64,000 bases of DNA from Limnoperna fortunei (GCA_944474755.1 OX104117.1:81940926-82004925); one strand, 5' to 3'; numbered from the stretch's first letter, positions 1 to 12,131 are shown. Numbers and translations are program-made. Notes: a model not told the origin generated them from the letters alone.

Positions 1-94
1 TATCTGGTAGATACATATCACAAAATTGACATAGAGCTGTATGCCACTTTCCACAATTTTTCAGCAATATCACAGCACCTGTTTTTGTATATGC

Positions 95-474
95 CCTTCA
101 AAACCAGTGACTCAACAGAAAGACCTTCAAAACCAGTGACCCAACAGAAAGACCTTCAAAACCAGTGACCCAACAGAAAGACCTTCAAAACCAGTGACCC
201 AACAGAAAGACCTTTAAAACCAGTGACCCAACAGAAAGACCTTCAAAACCAGTGACCCAACAGAAAGACCTTCAAAACCAGTGACCCAACAGAAAGACCT
301 TCAAAACCAGTGACCCAACAGAAAGACCTTTAAAACCAGTGACCCAACAGAAAGACCTTCAAAACCAGTGACCTAACAGAAAGACCTTCAAAACCAGTGA
401 CCCAACAGAAAGACCTTCAAAACCAGTGACCCAACAGAAAGACCTTCAAATCCAGTGACCCAACAGAAAGACCT
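95..474. repeat. 29-bp minisatellite, about 13 copies
   Basis: Unit of the form CCTTCAAAACCAGTGACCCA plus 9 bases, repeating every 29 bases with only a few substitutions (C/T in CCTTCAAA, a T in CCTAACAG). There are no spacers, so this is a plain tandem array. The left edge lies just inside the window. The following 475-910 holds nothing I recognise apart from a G-rich run near 585 and a 32-bp local direct duplication around 659-722. Confidence 0.95.
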
Positions 475-910
475 AATAGACCTATTTATATATACCTTTT
501 ATCTGCTTGTTAGTCCTGCATTAGTTGACGAGTTACCAAAGTATCTACTAGTAATTTGTTTGGAAGTTATACTACATATAGAAAAAGGGGGAGGGGGTCT
601 GGCCTTGATTTATGGACAGTGAAAATCACAAAAGTCTGAAATTGTGAGGATGCAAAGAATTTGCTTTGACAAATATTCCAATGAAAACAATTTGCTTTGA
701 CAAATATTCCAATGAAAACAATTTAAGCATAGAATCAAAAGAACCTTAAATTTACATGTCTGCACTGACATCTCTGTATATTCTGCACAATCACAGATGA
801 CTGTTTTTGTAATTTATGTAAACATTAAATTACTCAAGATTATTTACTTGATAGTGCATATATAGGTGTATATAATACTGCTCAATAATCAAACATGATG
901 AACAGAAATT

Positions 911-1785
911 AGAGGCTCCCAGGAGCCTGCAGTTTTAGCTTACTAGGAACACAAATAACTTCAAGCTATCTTTATACTTTTGCAATTTACAGTTTCAGTC
1001 TAGTTCTTATATCTTTTAAGTTGCTGGACAAAAACCAAACATTTCTTCAAAAGCTTTATTAAGTACAATAGCTCCTATAAAATGCCATCAGACATTTTCT
1101 GAAAAATAAAATTTGTAGTTGTCGTTTAGATTAATTTAGTAATTTACAATTTTACTCTATGTGTTATAGACTTTAATTTATAATATAAAAACTTATTATT
1201 GTGTTCGAATTAGTCATTTAAGGGCAATAACTCCCATAAAAACTCATTTGGCAATTTTAATTTTGGACTAACGCCTTGCCTTAATGATCATTTTGTGCAA
1301 TTTACAGTTTCACTCTAGCTGTTATGGCTTTTAAGTTACAGGGCAAAAACTACAAATTTCACAAAAAAAGTGTTATTAAAGGGCAATAACTCCTATAAGG
1401 AGTCATCAGACAATTTTCAGATAATACAATGATTTGTAGGCCTTGTCCTTCTGATTATTTTTGCTACTTAAAGTTTTACTTTAGGTATTAGTTTTTAATT
1501 TTTTAAGGCAAAAATTGGTAATTTTGCATAAAATCATCATTAAAGGGCAATAACTCCTATAAGAAGTCATCTGACAATTTTAGGCCAATTAAGTGAATTG
1601 TAGAACTTGTATTGCTGATCTTTGTTGCAATTAAGTTTCACTCTAGCTGTTCTAGTTTTTAGGTAACAGGACAAAAATAAAAAATTTCATTTAAAAAAAA
1701 TCATCATTAAAGGGCAATAACTCCTACAAGGAGTCATATGACAGCCCAATCAAGTGAATTGTAGGACTTGTATTGCTGATCTTTT
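911..1785 (+). mobile_element. Family-A hairpin-ended repeat, 5' part, 3' truncated (A1)
   Basis: It begins with the family-A 5' palindrome AGAGGCTCCCAGGAGCCTG. About four degenerate copies of the central unit of roughly 165 bp follow (key motif GGGCAATAACTCCTATAAGGA). It stops at a poly-T/poly-G tract near 1785, without the 3' hairpin. It is more diverged than the copy at 54482-56982. The 1786-2248 stretch upstream of the next gene is low-complexity, AT-rich sequence. Confidence 0.8.
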
Positions 1786-2248
1786 TTTTTTTTTGGGGGG
1801 GGGGGACCATTACTATACATAATCCTTTCAAAAAAAATATTAAAACGTATTTGCTACCAAATCCTGGCAATTTCAAGAGAAGAATTGAGTGCTCAATATT
1901 ACCTTTTCCATTTCATGTTCTTTTTTTTTTGACAACATCAGAGTGTTCAATATTCAAGAATCTATCTATGTTTAAATTAACACAGACATTAACTGTCCAA
2001 ATTGTAAAATCTAAAATCAGCAGAAAGATTGCATCTGTCTTAATAAATATATATCCTTTGTCTACATGTCAGTTGTCATACTCTTCAGATTGTTTTTAAA
2101 AATAATTTAATGTTTTGTTTAAACATACATGTATACTGTATTGCATTTACTGATAATAATATCTAAAGAATTTAAACGATGTGTAATATACCTGTATTGA
2201 AACAAGGAAGTCCCTGGTATAAATGCAGACATATTGAACCAACTGACA

Positions 2249-3940
2249 ATGGCACTCTCAAGGTCTGTACAAAGAGGACAAGCACCAAAATATTGTGATT
2301 TATGTGAAATGGACACCAAAATACAATGGAAATGCATAAACTGTAATTTGCTAATGTGCACCAGATGCAAAGAAAAGGTTCAAAGTAAATTTCAATCTGC
2401 CAACAAGCATACAACTATTGGTATAAAGGAGATTGGGAAACATTCAGAGGAATTGGATACAAGTAATATTAACTGTCCAGATCATGAAAGACAAACTTGT
2501 TTCATGGTTTGTATGTCATGTGATCAGCCTGTCTGTCCAAAGTGTATAGCTGAAGTACACTTTGGCCATAGATTTGTGCAGATAAGTGAAGGGCATAAGT
2601 TTCGAATTGAAAATTTGAAAGTGAAACAAAAAGAAATTAAAAGTCTAATAGAAGAGCTAACTAGTAGTGAATCAAAAATCAAATTATTACGAGAACAGGA
2701 AAACTTGAAATACACAAAAACCAGAAATCTAATAAAAGCTCATAATGTTGCTTTGAAAAGGGAATTAGATAAGTATACAGATAAACTTATAAATGACCTA
2801 GATCAGAAATGGGAAACTTTAAAGAATTCCATCCAGAAAGAGGAACTTAGGGTTACAACAATGAAGATGCGACGTGTGGATCAAAATACACAAGCAGACG
2901 ACATAATTAATTCAAATAATGCAGATAGTGTTTTCAAAGAAAGCAAACAAATAGAGAAATTTATAACAGAATCTATGGAGCCAAGCAAGCTGCACTTCAC
3001 TACAATGCCCATATTCATACCAGGGGAGATAACTGAATGCAATTTGGGAACATTAAAAGATATACCAAAAAATTTGGTATTGAATATACATCAAAAATTT
3101 ACATGTGATATTGATAGAGTTTATTTTCTTTCATCATGCACTGACAATTCCCTCTGGATAAGTGACCAAAATGTAATACAAAGAGTAAAACAAGAAGGAA
3201 GCAATCTGAAGGTTATGTCCAAATGTAATTTGAACATGGTGATCTGTGGTATGGCATTAACTCCATCTAATGACCTCCTTCTTTTTACTAAAGGATCATC
3301 CAGGATGAAACAGATCAGTGGAAGCAGTGGACAAGTCACAGACTGTTTATACAGTGTCGACCCTTTAATTATTACAGCTCTTCATGTAACAAGCGATTAC
3401 AAAGTCATGGTAGGAGCTAGGACAACAGGACCATTGTACCCAATGACAGGAAGACGAGTAGTTATCAGGATGAACCAAGAAGGTAAACACGAGAAGACTT
3501 ATGAACATGATAGAAACAAACAAGCAGTGTTTACTTATGTCGGAAAAATGACCAGTACAACCAATGGTACAATATTTGTAGTAGACAAATTATCAGAAGA
3601 AGGTAGAGGTAGAGTAGTGGTCAGTGGAGAGGATGATGATGTCCTACAAACCTATACCGGCCATCCAAGCATCAACAGTGAAGAGAAAGCATTTATACCA
3701 GTATTCATTCTAACAACTCCATTAGACAACATTATAATAACTGACAAGAATGCACGAACCCTCCATATCCTGAACAGTGTGGGACAATTCATTACATACT
3801 ATAACACTAACAACATTGGAATAATATATCCACACTCTCTCAGCTTCACCAGCTCTGGTCAGTTGTACATAGGATGTAATACACCACTACATAGTATAGA
3901 CAAGGCCGAGGTATACAAAGTGAACATATCACAAATATAA
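2249..3940 (+). CDS. TRIM-like protein: two B-boxes, coiled coil, NHL-like C-terminal propeller
   Basis: The product is a 563-residue protein of the tripartite-motif type without a RING finger. Residues 16-54 form a first B-box-like zinc site (C16, C19, C29, C32, C37, C40, H54). Residues 76-107 form a canonical B-box 2 (C76, H79, C88, C91, C96, C99, H104, H107). Residues ~113-240 are charged and heptad-like, a coiled coil. Residues ~265-563 are beta-rich with NHL-type motifs (for example LWISD, GTIFVVDK, GQLYIG). Such proteins in bivalves are usually cytosolic ligand-binding or ubiquitin-related scaffolds; without RING, E3 activity is not expected from this chain alone. I chose the ATG at 2249 because it has a strong start context (A at -3, G at +4); the open frame runs upstream to 2234 but has no earlier ATG. 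An AAATGCAG just before 2229 could be the acceptor of a 5' UTR intron. The coding part is intronless. Substrate is unknown. Confidence 0.85.
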   Translation: MALSRSVQRGQAPKYCDLCEMDTKIQWKCINCNLLMCTRCKEKVQSKFQSANKHTTIGIKEIGKHSEELDTSNINCPDHERQTCFMVCMSCDQPVCPKCIAEVHFGHRFVQISEGHKFRIENLKVKQKEIKSLIEELTSSESKIKLLREQENLKYTKTRNLIKAHNVALKRELDKYTDKLINDLDQKWETLKNSIQKEELRVTTMKMRRVDQNTQADDIINSNNADSVFKESKQIEKFITESMEPSKLHFTTMPIFIPGEITECNLGTLKDIPKNLVLNIHQKFTCDIDRVYFLSSCTDNSLWISDQNVIQRVKQEGSNLKVMSKCNLNMVICGMALTPSNDLLLFTKGSSRMKQISGSSGQVTDCLYSVDPLIITALHVTSDYKVMVGARTTGPLYPMTGRRVVIRMNQEGKHEKTYEHDRNKQAVFTYVGKMTSTTNGTIFVVDKLSEEGRGRVVVSGEDDDVLQTYTGHPSINSEEKAFIPVFILTTPLDNIIITDKNARTLHILNSVGQFITYYNTNNIGIIYPHSLSFTSSGQLYIGCNTPLHSIDKAEVYKVNISQI

Positions 3941-4134
3941 GGACCACTTACACAGCAGAATATACACAAACAGGTATTTTGTTTTCAAGTAAATATTTTA
4001 CTGTTACTTAAAAATTTACTGTTTTTAATTTTAAGTTTTTTAATTAGTTAACAAAATTATGTACATGAAAATATCCAAAATTTAACAAAAGATACATAGA
4101 TCATCAATATTAAAATAATTGTCATTATAATCAC

Positions 4135-4140
4135 AATAAA
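4135..4140 (+). promoter_or_regulatory. Candidate polyadenylation signal of the TRIM-like gene
   Basis: AATAAA about 195 bases after the stop codon, in an AT-rich 3' flank. It is the first canonical hexamer downstream. The rest of 3941-4728 holds no gene or repeat that I recognise. Confidence 0.5.
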
Positions 4141-4728
4141 TCTATATTATTTATATCATGTATTAAACAAGAACAACCATGTCGCCTATTATTAGGTATT
4201 GTTAAATAATACTTCATTTTGAAAGTTACACATGAAAAGCATTTAGACCATGGAACGAAATGGAATTAATTGAATCTAATTTAACACATGTAGTTGTAAT
4301 GAAGACAGCAGTTCTTTGCCCAAACAACTACAAGATATGTATAATGTTACCATGGAGATATAGTAAAAGGATGTCATTACAATGTTTTCTGTTCGTGTCA
4401 ATAAATTTCTATTACAGCCATGGAGAGAAATCCGGATAATGGTCAGGACTATATGAGGAAAAAAAGAAAAGAACAAATTAGACTCCAAAAGACACAAGGA
4501 CATATTGAACAATATGTTATTACAGTTCAGGATTAAAATGCTGTGGTATACAACTTTATTATTGTCAGTTACTAAATTTCTGGAATACATGTAACATCAT
4601 TTCCTGTCCAATATTAATATAAATATTATTTATAAATATCAAGAGAATATCAATATCTGTTCATGTATAGTTTATATAAATGGTTAGCTACAATTTGTAG
4701 TTTTTTTTTATGGACCATCAAAAAAAAA

Positions 4729-6205
4729 CTAGAGGCTCCCAGGAGCCTGTATCGCTCACCTGAACCTGAAACCAAACAACCCTTTTTTATCCAGCTTTTC
4801 TTTGCTATAAGGAATTGCCCAACACTTCTGCAAAAATCATTAATTTTGACCTTTTAAGTGAAATAACTCCTATAAGGAGGATCTTTTGATGGTTAGAGGG
4901 AGAAGGGAGGTTCACTTCAAATTTTCTGTACCTGTTATACTTTTTTAACTGTCAGTCGAAAACTCTCTCGACCCCACCCCACCCCCTTTTTTCATTTTTT
5001 CTATTTTAATCCAATGTAACTATGTAGGTAGTCAGGTGTCATGATTTAGACAATTTTGGTAGAGGACATCGTAAAGATGATGTATGAAATGTTTCAAAGC
5101 AGTCCTTTCATTGGTTTAAGAGGAGAAGATTTTTTAAAATCAAGTAAATTTGATTAAAGAAATGTTCAAGGAGAATAATTCCTAAACGGTTCATCAGACA
5201 ATCTTGACCCTAAAGTCATTTTTGTAGCCCTCATAGAGCAGAACAATTAAGCAATGCTAACTTTTTCTCTAGTTCTAATAATTTTCAAGATTTTGAGGCA
5301 AAAATGTCAAAAATAATCAATTTCGACAATTTAAGGGCAATAACTACTATAAGGAGTCATCATACAACTTCAACCCAATGGAGTGTTTCTTAGAGCTTTT
5401 GATGCAGATGAAGACATGTCTCTTCGGTTTTCCAGTATCTGTTACACTTTTTTAAATATAAGCCAAAAACTGTATTTTACAGCCCCCCCCCTCCTACTTT
5501 TAGCCATGGTGGCCATGTTGGTTAATCTGCAGCCATGGTTGGTGCAAACTTGGTTGAGGACATTTGACAGATGATGTGTACAAAGTTTCAAAGCAGTACT
5601 TTCAGTTGTTTCAGAGGAGAAGATTTTAAAAAATAAATTAAAACCGATTAAAAAAAACAGTTCAAGGGGAATAACTCTTAAATGGTTAATCAGACAATCT
5701 TGACCCTAAAATCATTTTTGTAGCCCTTATAGAGCAGAACAATTAAGCAATGCTAACTTTTTCTCTAGTTCTAATAATTTTCAAGATTTTGAGGCAAAAA
5801 TGGCGAAAATCAATTTTGACAATTAAAGGGCAATAACTCCTACAAGGAGTCATCATACAACTTTGACCCAATGGAGTGTTTTGTAGAGCTTCAGATGCTG
5901 AAGAAGGAAGGTCTGTTTGGTTTTCCTGTATCTGTTTTACTTTTTGAACTATAAGCAAAAAACTGTATTTTGACCCCTCTGTTCTATTTTTAGCCATGGC
6001 GGCCATGTTGGTTGGTCTGAGGCCATGATTTGGGCAAACTTGGTAGAGGGCATTTTACTGATGATGTATGCAAAGTTTCAAAGCAATCCCTTCAGTGGTT
6101 TTGGAGGAGAAGATTTTTGAAGAAAAGTTAACGACGACGACGGACTCCAAGTGATGGCAATAGCTCACATGACCCTTCGGGTCAGGTGAGCTAAAAAAAA
6201 AAAAA
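4729..6205 (+). mobile_element. Family-A hairpin-ended repeat, complete (A2)
   Basis: It starts with CTAGAGGCTCCCAGGAGCCT, then the 5' tag CGCTCACCTG. It ends with a 3' hairpin, AGCTCACATGACCC / TTC / GGGTCAGGTGAGCT at about 6162-6192, and a run of A. The interior has two long direct repeats of about 450-500 bp (AGCCATGGTGGCCATGTTGG near 5502; matching block near 5993) containing AATAACTCCTA boxes. This interior differs from the 165-bp interior of the copy at 54482-56982, although the termini are the same. No protein-coding capacity. Confidence 0.88.
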
Positions 6206-7530
6206 GGAGCTACAATATTGCAGCTAATAATTGGTAAAATATGGTAACACTCCTTAAAACATTATGAACAGTTTACAATTTTCTTACTACGACAATGGTG
6301 TGCTGGACTCAAACAAACAACCCCATTTTAGTTTCCTTCAAATTTCACTTTTACAAATAAATCATAACTATATGTAGTTATACGCACTACAGTAAATATA
6401 CAGTTGATCACAGGTAATTGCTATACTGTGCAGTAATATTCCAGCAGTCCCACTTATAAAGTATATTTAATCCTGGAATTAAATTGGTCAGTGAGACATC
6501 GCAACAAAACCCATATATCAGGATGTTGCTAAGTCATATACCAGAGTGTTGCTAACTGTTAGTTGCACAATAGTATGAAAAATGTGTTTATATTAGAAAT
6601 GGTAAATAGTTTGCTTCATACACAGGATGATGAAATCTGGACAAAAGCTCCAAATGTGTTTTATTTTCAACAGAAAAAAGAAACAAAAGATACGCAGCCT
6701 GACATACAACAATGTCACACCATTATGACGTCTCTGTAAGACATTCTCCGCCAAATTTATATTCTTCAACATGTCATTGAATCCAACATAAAACTGGTTT
6801 TTATGAGAACTGTAGGGTTCTACAGGTAGTAAAGGACACTTTGTAGAAAGACATATTTTTTATGAAAACTCAACCAAACTTTACATGAACATGATGAAGA
6901 AAACCTCACTTTATCATCTACTTCTTTGTTGACAAATTCCCTTAAAATCCATCATTACAGACTAAAGCCAGGGATGAATTCGTTATACACATTTATATCT
7001 ATAGATATGGAGATTTTAACACCTTCAGCAGCCCTGTACACCCTTCGGCTTCCCTTCTTTTACTTAGGGCACTTCAAGTGTTACAATCTCTATATCTACG
7101 TATATAACTAATGATATGACAGCTCATAAGATATTCCTGGCCTACAATTCAAACACATTGATTTTCCTGACATATGGTCACAGAAAGGCTTGACTATCTG
7201 TACTGCCGGAAAAACATAAATACTCTATTTATAGATTTTGTTTTTTTCCTGATGCTTTACTAGTACCATCATTTAAAACTAACTATCACTACGTGTATCA
7301 AGTCACCATTCTTCCGATAGAACTTTACATGTACTAATTACTAAAAATATACTTTAACAGATTTGTTTGTTTTGTATTTAATTGTACTACACCTAAATTT
7401 GATTTCAGGATAAGTTGGCACAAATCCCTTGGTTCAAACCCACCAGTAAGCAAAAATAATGAGGAATCCTATAAAGATTACATACATTAACTAGATATCA
7501 GTGAGATGGTTTGCTTGTTTTGTTTTGTTT
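6206..7530. other. Gene-free stretch
   Basis: AT-rich sequence with no convincing exon, RNA gene or repeat family that I can name. A short near-repeat (GTTGCTAAGTCATATACCAG / GTTGCTAACTG) lies near 6525-6560. Confidence 0.5.
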
Positions 7531-7750
7531 GATGGTGTTTAGCTCTATCATGGGGTCCAGTTTTTATTTGGGGAAGGAAGCAGGAGTACCTTGAGAAAAC
7601 CCTTGACCAACAGTAGGAAACTGGCAATCCTTGTCAATTAAGATTGGAGTCAAGTACACCCTGCCTGCAGTGAGAATAGAACCCCCAATCTCAGTGTTGA
7701 CAGACAATGTGATCAATAGTAGACGAACTAACTTAACCACTCGGCCATGG
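7531..7750 (-). mobile_element. tRNA-derived SINE (S1)
   Basis: Read on the minus strand, the 7750 end carries an A-box-like CCGAGTGGTTAAG; the B-box region is degenerate. Then come a conserved central block (AATTGACAAGGATTGCCAGT) and a tail. It is the same family as 9671-9923 and 47168-47403. The layout resembles molluscan V-SINE/RUDI-type elements; the family name was not verified. Confidence 0.75.
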
Positions 7751-7756
7751 TATGTG

Positions 7757-7985
7757 ACACATCGCATTGATATTATCTACCCACATTCCAAAAATCAAAA
7801 GCCTACCTCAAAAGTTTAAAAAGTTACAGCCCGGACATGAATTTGTTATTCCGAAAGCAATAATGTGACCTTAAGGTCAAAGTGCAAGCTCAAAGGTAAT
7901 TAACCACGGTATGCAACACATTCCAAATATCAAAAGCCTACCTCAATAGATAAAAAAGTAACAGCCTAGAAAACGATTAGTTTTG
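7757..7985 (-). repeat. Family-G tandem repeat fragment, about 2 copies
   Basis: Two diverged copies of a unit of about 150 bp, related in inverse orientation to the four-copy array at 37740-38345 (shared blocks: TACCCACATTCCAAAA, GTTACAGCC, GACCTTAAGGTCA). It directly abuts the SINE. Confidence 0.7.
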
Positions 7986-8398
7986 GATGGACAGCCTGAT
8001 CATTATAGGGGCGGCCCTAACAAAAGATCCAGAGCTTTTCAGCAGAGTTGTCCAAATAAATTCACCCAACTTTGAGGGTAATCATAAAACAATGTACTAT
8101 ATTAAAACAAGAGTTAAACATAATATTTGTAAAACCATCTCTGTTGTTCTTGGTTGTACATATTTTAGATAAGAATTTCTCTTATGATTGTTCTTATTCA
8201 TCTATTTATTACTCGACTTGGAAAAAATGTATACAACGGGCAACAATGTGATATGAACAAGAGATATGAAAAATACATTGTGACGTCACTTTCAGGGAGA
8301 ATATCTGCATAGGACATGTTAAAATTCAACGATGACCAGTTTCCGTGCTACAAAATTAGCCAATTAAAATTATTATTTTCGTTTCATCATAAGAGAGA

Positions 8399-8566
8399 TA
8401 GGTATCACAAATTGTGAAAATTGCCTATCGCTTGATATCATTTCTTATTATTTAATTTCGACCAAATAATAAACTTGTTTATTGTTTATTATTTTGTTTA
8501 AATAAAATAACTGGAGATGATATAAAGTGATATACAATTCTCATGATTTGTGATACCTATAAATAC
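8399..8566. repeat. Palindromic MITE-like repeat
   Basis: TAGGTATCACAAATTGTGA near 8400 is inverted as CATGATTTGTGATACCTA near 8560, with imperfect arms of about 55 bp around an AT-rich centre. It is foldback-like. The flanks 7986-8398 and 8567-8984 hold nothing else that I recognise. Confidence 0.65.
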
Positions 8567-8984
8567 CTGTGCATGGTTAAAAGAACAAAATGTAAACAAC
8601 TGTTTTGTTAATATATTGTGTGTCGCTGGTTAGATCTTAATCTCTTGTTATGAAAGCTATTAGGCTAGTAAATTGTGTAAGGGGCTAGTAATTTTCCCCT
8701 ACATAGTTGAAAAATTAGTGTCAGACTCCGTTTTTCATATACATGTATGAGTTACCTTTCTCTACTCTAAAAATATCTAAGTTTGTAAACAAACAAAAGA
8801 TTTAGTGCTTAATTTGTATGATGAAATTTTTTGTTGTTGTAGTATTATTTCATTCACTGCAATAATGTTTTATCTAGGTAACAGATATTTGAGATAAACG
8901 AATGTTTGGGTGATAAATAGACCATATCGGAATGTTGTTTGATTCTAGTCAATTACTATGAAACCAAACTTAGCAGTTGAATAA

Positions 8985-9243
8985 AAATTGCAAAAGATTT
9001 TTGAAATTCAGCCGATCAGAACGCAGTAATGGCCTTGGCAGCCATGTTTAATATTTGATCAGCACCAAAAACTCAAACTTTGTTAAGAACCACCCAATAT
9101 ACATTCTGCTAAGTGTGGTTCCAATTGGCCAAGTAGTGTTGGAGAAGAAGATTGAAATGTGAAAAGGTCATGGCCGACGACAACGACGACAGACACCAAG
9201 TGATGAGAATAGCTCACACTGATCCTTTGGGTCAGGTCAGCTA
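8985..9243 (+). mobile_element. Family-A repeat, 3' end only (A3)
   Basis: It matches the 3' end of the copy at 15787-17676 (AACGCA..GGCAGCCATGTT, then CACCAAAAACTCAAACTTTG). It ends in a decayed 3' hairpin, AGCTCACACTGATCC TTT GGGTCAGGTCAGCT, and A-run. 5' truncated. Confidence 0.8.
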
Positions 9244-9247
9244 AAAA

Positions 9248-9616
9248 GGTACTGTCTTCTGCAAATGTTCTGAAAAATGACTAAGTTCCCAAGGAAGGAA
9301 AATTGGGCGAAAACTCTGTAAAATACAATAATAGCAGGTGCACACCTTAAAAACATGTGCAATCTTTCAGAGAACTCAGTTGAAAAATTTAGGAGGTGCA
9401 AATGTTCAGAAAAAAGTTCAAATGTCTGGAAAATTAGGAAAAAAATCTGGAAACTATTCCATAATAACAGGTGCACAACTAAAATACATGTGCAATATTG
9501 CTGAGTTGATTGCACAAAATAGGTACTGTCTTCTGCAAAATTAGGAAAACATCCTCGAACATTTACATAATAGAAGCTAGGTGCACAACTTCAATAAATG
9601 TGCAATCATTCTGTGA
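9248..9616 (+). repeat. Diverged tandem repeat, 2-3 copies
   Basis: The blocks GGTACTGTCTTCTGCAAA (9248 and 9522) and AGGTGCACA..ACATGTGCAAT (9337, 9470 and 9574) recur with a spacing of about 100-270 bp. No coding sense. Confidence 0.65.
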
Positions 9617-9670
9617 AGTATTTTATAAATTTATTAATGATTTTGACTGCTTTATCTGTTTGTTTGTTGT

Positions 9671-9923
9671 TTGAATGTGGTTTAATGCTACTTTCAGCAG
9701 TTTTTCAGAAATATCAAGGTGTCCAGTTTTTATTGAGGGAAGAAGCTGGAGTGCCCAGAAAAAACCTCTGACCTTCGTTAGGAAAACTGGCAATCCTTGT
9801 CAATTAAGATTGGAGTCGAGCATGCCCTGCCTGCAGTGAGACTCGAACCTGCAACCTCAGTGTTGGCAGACCATGTGATCATTACGAGAAGAACTACCTT
9901 AACCACTTGGCCACCATGGCCCT
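9671..9923 (-). mobile_element. tRNA-derived SINE (S2), best-preserved copy
   Basis: On the minus strand from 9923: A-box GGCCAAGTGGTTAAGG, then B-box GGTTCGAGTCTC about 55 bases later. The family central block with CTTAATTGACAAGGATTGCC follows, then a tail ending near GCATTAAACCACATTC. The boxes show descent from a tRNA of the Ser/Leu type. It is not a tRNA gene, because no cloverleaf can be drawn. Confidence 0.82.
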
Positions 9924-11503
9924 GGTATTTTGTAATTAATAATAGCAGTCCAATCATTTTTGTCTTATCAGCAATTTAGTATCTTGCTTCTAAAATACTA
10001 ATCTAAACTTCATTTAAAGATTTATAATACTTCATTTAGACATTACTCTGACTATTTGACTATTATTATACTTGTCTCGGGACTACTTTCTGGGCCAATC
10101 TAAAATACCAACACAATGAACAGGTTAAAAAACCAAGATGATCTATTTTCAGCTGCATTTTTTTTATGCCCATGTGATTTTAAGGGCAGATTTTTAGGTG
10201 GCGACACCTGGTCATGAGACTTAAGTTAAGACTTAACATCTCTGATTTATTTCAACAATTATTTACATGCATTTTTCATAAATCTGGTTTATTTTTGTGA
10301 ATTTAAGAGAGTTTTTTGTAGGATAATTATTACCAGCCCAGATATTTTGTTCCTATTTTCCTACAAAAATCATGTTATATTAATTGTTCTATATTTTCAG
10401 AATTTGTGAATTTCTCTTAAGATTACTTTAAACTTATTCCCATGTACAAACCTCTGTAGATGCATTATATACATGTATAAACAACTGTGTTCCTGAAATT
10501 CTTCATTTTAGACAGTCAAACCTGTATACAAAGAGTAGTCAAAGAGGTAAACACTTTATGAGCATGCAGTATTAGGCACTACACACAGGGTTCCCACAAA
10601 GAATTTCATTTCAAATTCAAGAACTTTCCAAGTTTTTATAAAACATATTTAAGGTCCTTTGTATGGCAAGACATCGTCAGTTTCAACAACAAAAATGACA
10701 TTATTTCGAAATACCGTTACTTAACAGCGCTCGAGTGATTTCACAGTCCTAATAGATGTATCCTGATTAGAAGCTTTGTTGCAAATGTTCTTGCCCCTTT
10801 AAAAGTAACAATGAGACAACAAAACCTTGTAATATAAGTGAGAAAGTTAAACATGCAATCTGGATCACATTTCAAGGTAAAAAAAATTCCCTGTTTTTCT
10901 TGATTTATAATTCCCACCCAGGAAAAGGACAAACATAATTCCCAGTCTTTTCCCATCTACAGGGAACCCTGTATATAAACATATTCAGTTTGATTCAGGT
11001 ACTCTAATTTTATGGTTTATTATACAAATAAACCATAAAATAAGAGTACCTGAATGCATGTACAAAGTGTTATGAGATGGAAAGATTGTAATTTCTTCAA
11101 ATAAAATTTTTTTTTAATCTTCGGGATGAGTGTCTTGTTAGATTATTAAATTTCATCTTTATTTAATTAGTGTATAACACATAAACTTATCCCAAGCAAT
11201 AAACAATTTGTTTTTTATTACGATTTATCACTTAATTGCCAGGGAACGTCAAAAATTATTTTTATCTTTTAAGCACAATGTTTACCTGCCTGTTTCCTGA
11301 CAATTTATATAAAAATACAGTGCCCCCTATATAAAGACTGGTATGAAAGGGGGGGTGGTGATTGATCAGCAGGTGCCCGTTATAAAGATGTGCCCTTTAA
11401 ACCAGGTTTGACTGTATATATTTATTGATTGTAACATCAAAAGAAAAGCCTGTTAGTGTGAACTGGTTCTTGACCAGGTCAGGCTGCTTGCTAATACATT
11501 TAC
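9924..11503. other. Presumed NUBP2 intron or 3' region
   Basis: If NUBP2 continues leftwards this is its intron 4. No exon encoding the expected next NUBP2 segment (DTPPGTSDEH-type motif) was found here or in 1-9923 on the minus strand. The only clear structure is the palindrome at 10993-11055. Confidence 0.5.
10993..11055. repeat. Short near-perfect palindrome
   Basis: TTCAGGTACTCTAATTTTAT and its complement ATAAAATAAGAGTACCTGAA are 26-bp arms with one mismatch around a loop of about 9 bases. Probably a foldback MITE remnant. Confidence 0.8.
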
Positions 11504-11613
11504 CCGATTTCTTGGGCCCTCTCCATACAATAGCATCATCCTTGTCTTCGAGCAAAAACGCTATTGACATAACACCTAGCTCTTGTTCCTTGTCAACATA
11601 GACTGGTAACCAT
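11504..11613 (-). CDS. NUBP2: NUBP2 exon 4
   Basis: Acceptor CTTAACAG/A at 11613; donor CGG/GTAAAT after 11504. The first base completes the Gly codon left by exon 3 (phase 2), then 36 codons follow ([10 protein letters not shown] ... VWRGPKKS), ending in phase 1. WRGPKK is the conserved NUBP2/Mrp segment after Walker A. The next exon should begin by completing a G-initial codon and continue with a LIKQF-like segment, but none is visible in the rest of the window. Confidence 0.92.
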
Positions 11614-12131
11614 CTGTTAAGAAACAAGCATTCAAATGTCATGTGACATGATACAGCAAACAGTAAGTAACAAGTTTACAAGATCAGTTCAAGATGTATT
11701 AAATGGAGGTCATTTTGCACAGGTTGGTTACCAAGTCCTGTCGTTGTGTATTAAGCTTATCTGTTCATGAACCGGACATAAGATAAAATTTCTTTATTTA
11801 ATATAACCCATTTTGCTAAAATGGGTTCTTGCAATGCTCCTTTTTATTTGTACTGCAGTCTGATTGTACAGTGTAATGGAAAAAAATGGTAAATATGTTA
11901 TATTATAAGGTCTGTAAATCACTATAAGAGACAGGTCGCCTTGTTATTGTTCAACACTTTCTCTGTTTAATTTTTTTTTATAAATGAAGAAAGAAAATTT
12001 CAACATGCCAACCTCTGCTGATAACTTAAAGATTACTATTGTCTAACAGAAATTACAATAATAACAGTTTACAGAGGTTTGCCATGGAATTTCAAGAACT
12101 TTATTTATAAACTAACTTCTTGCAGACTTAC

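Noticed and set aside
95..474. CRISPR-like regular repeat
   Set aside because: Units are contiguous with no spacers and the genome is eukaryotic.
2234..2248. Start of the TRIM-like gene at 2234
   Set aside because: That codon is TTG; the first ATG in frame is at 2249 with strong start context.
9671..9923. tRNA gene from A- and B-box matches
   Set aside because: No cloverleaf or acceptor stem; it is a dispersed SINE with a conserved central block.
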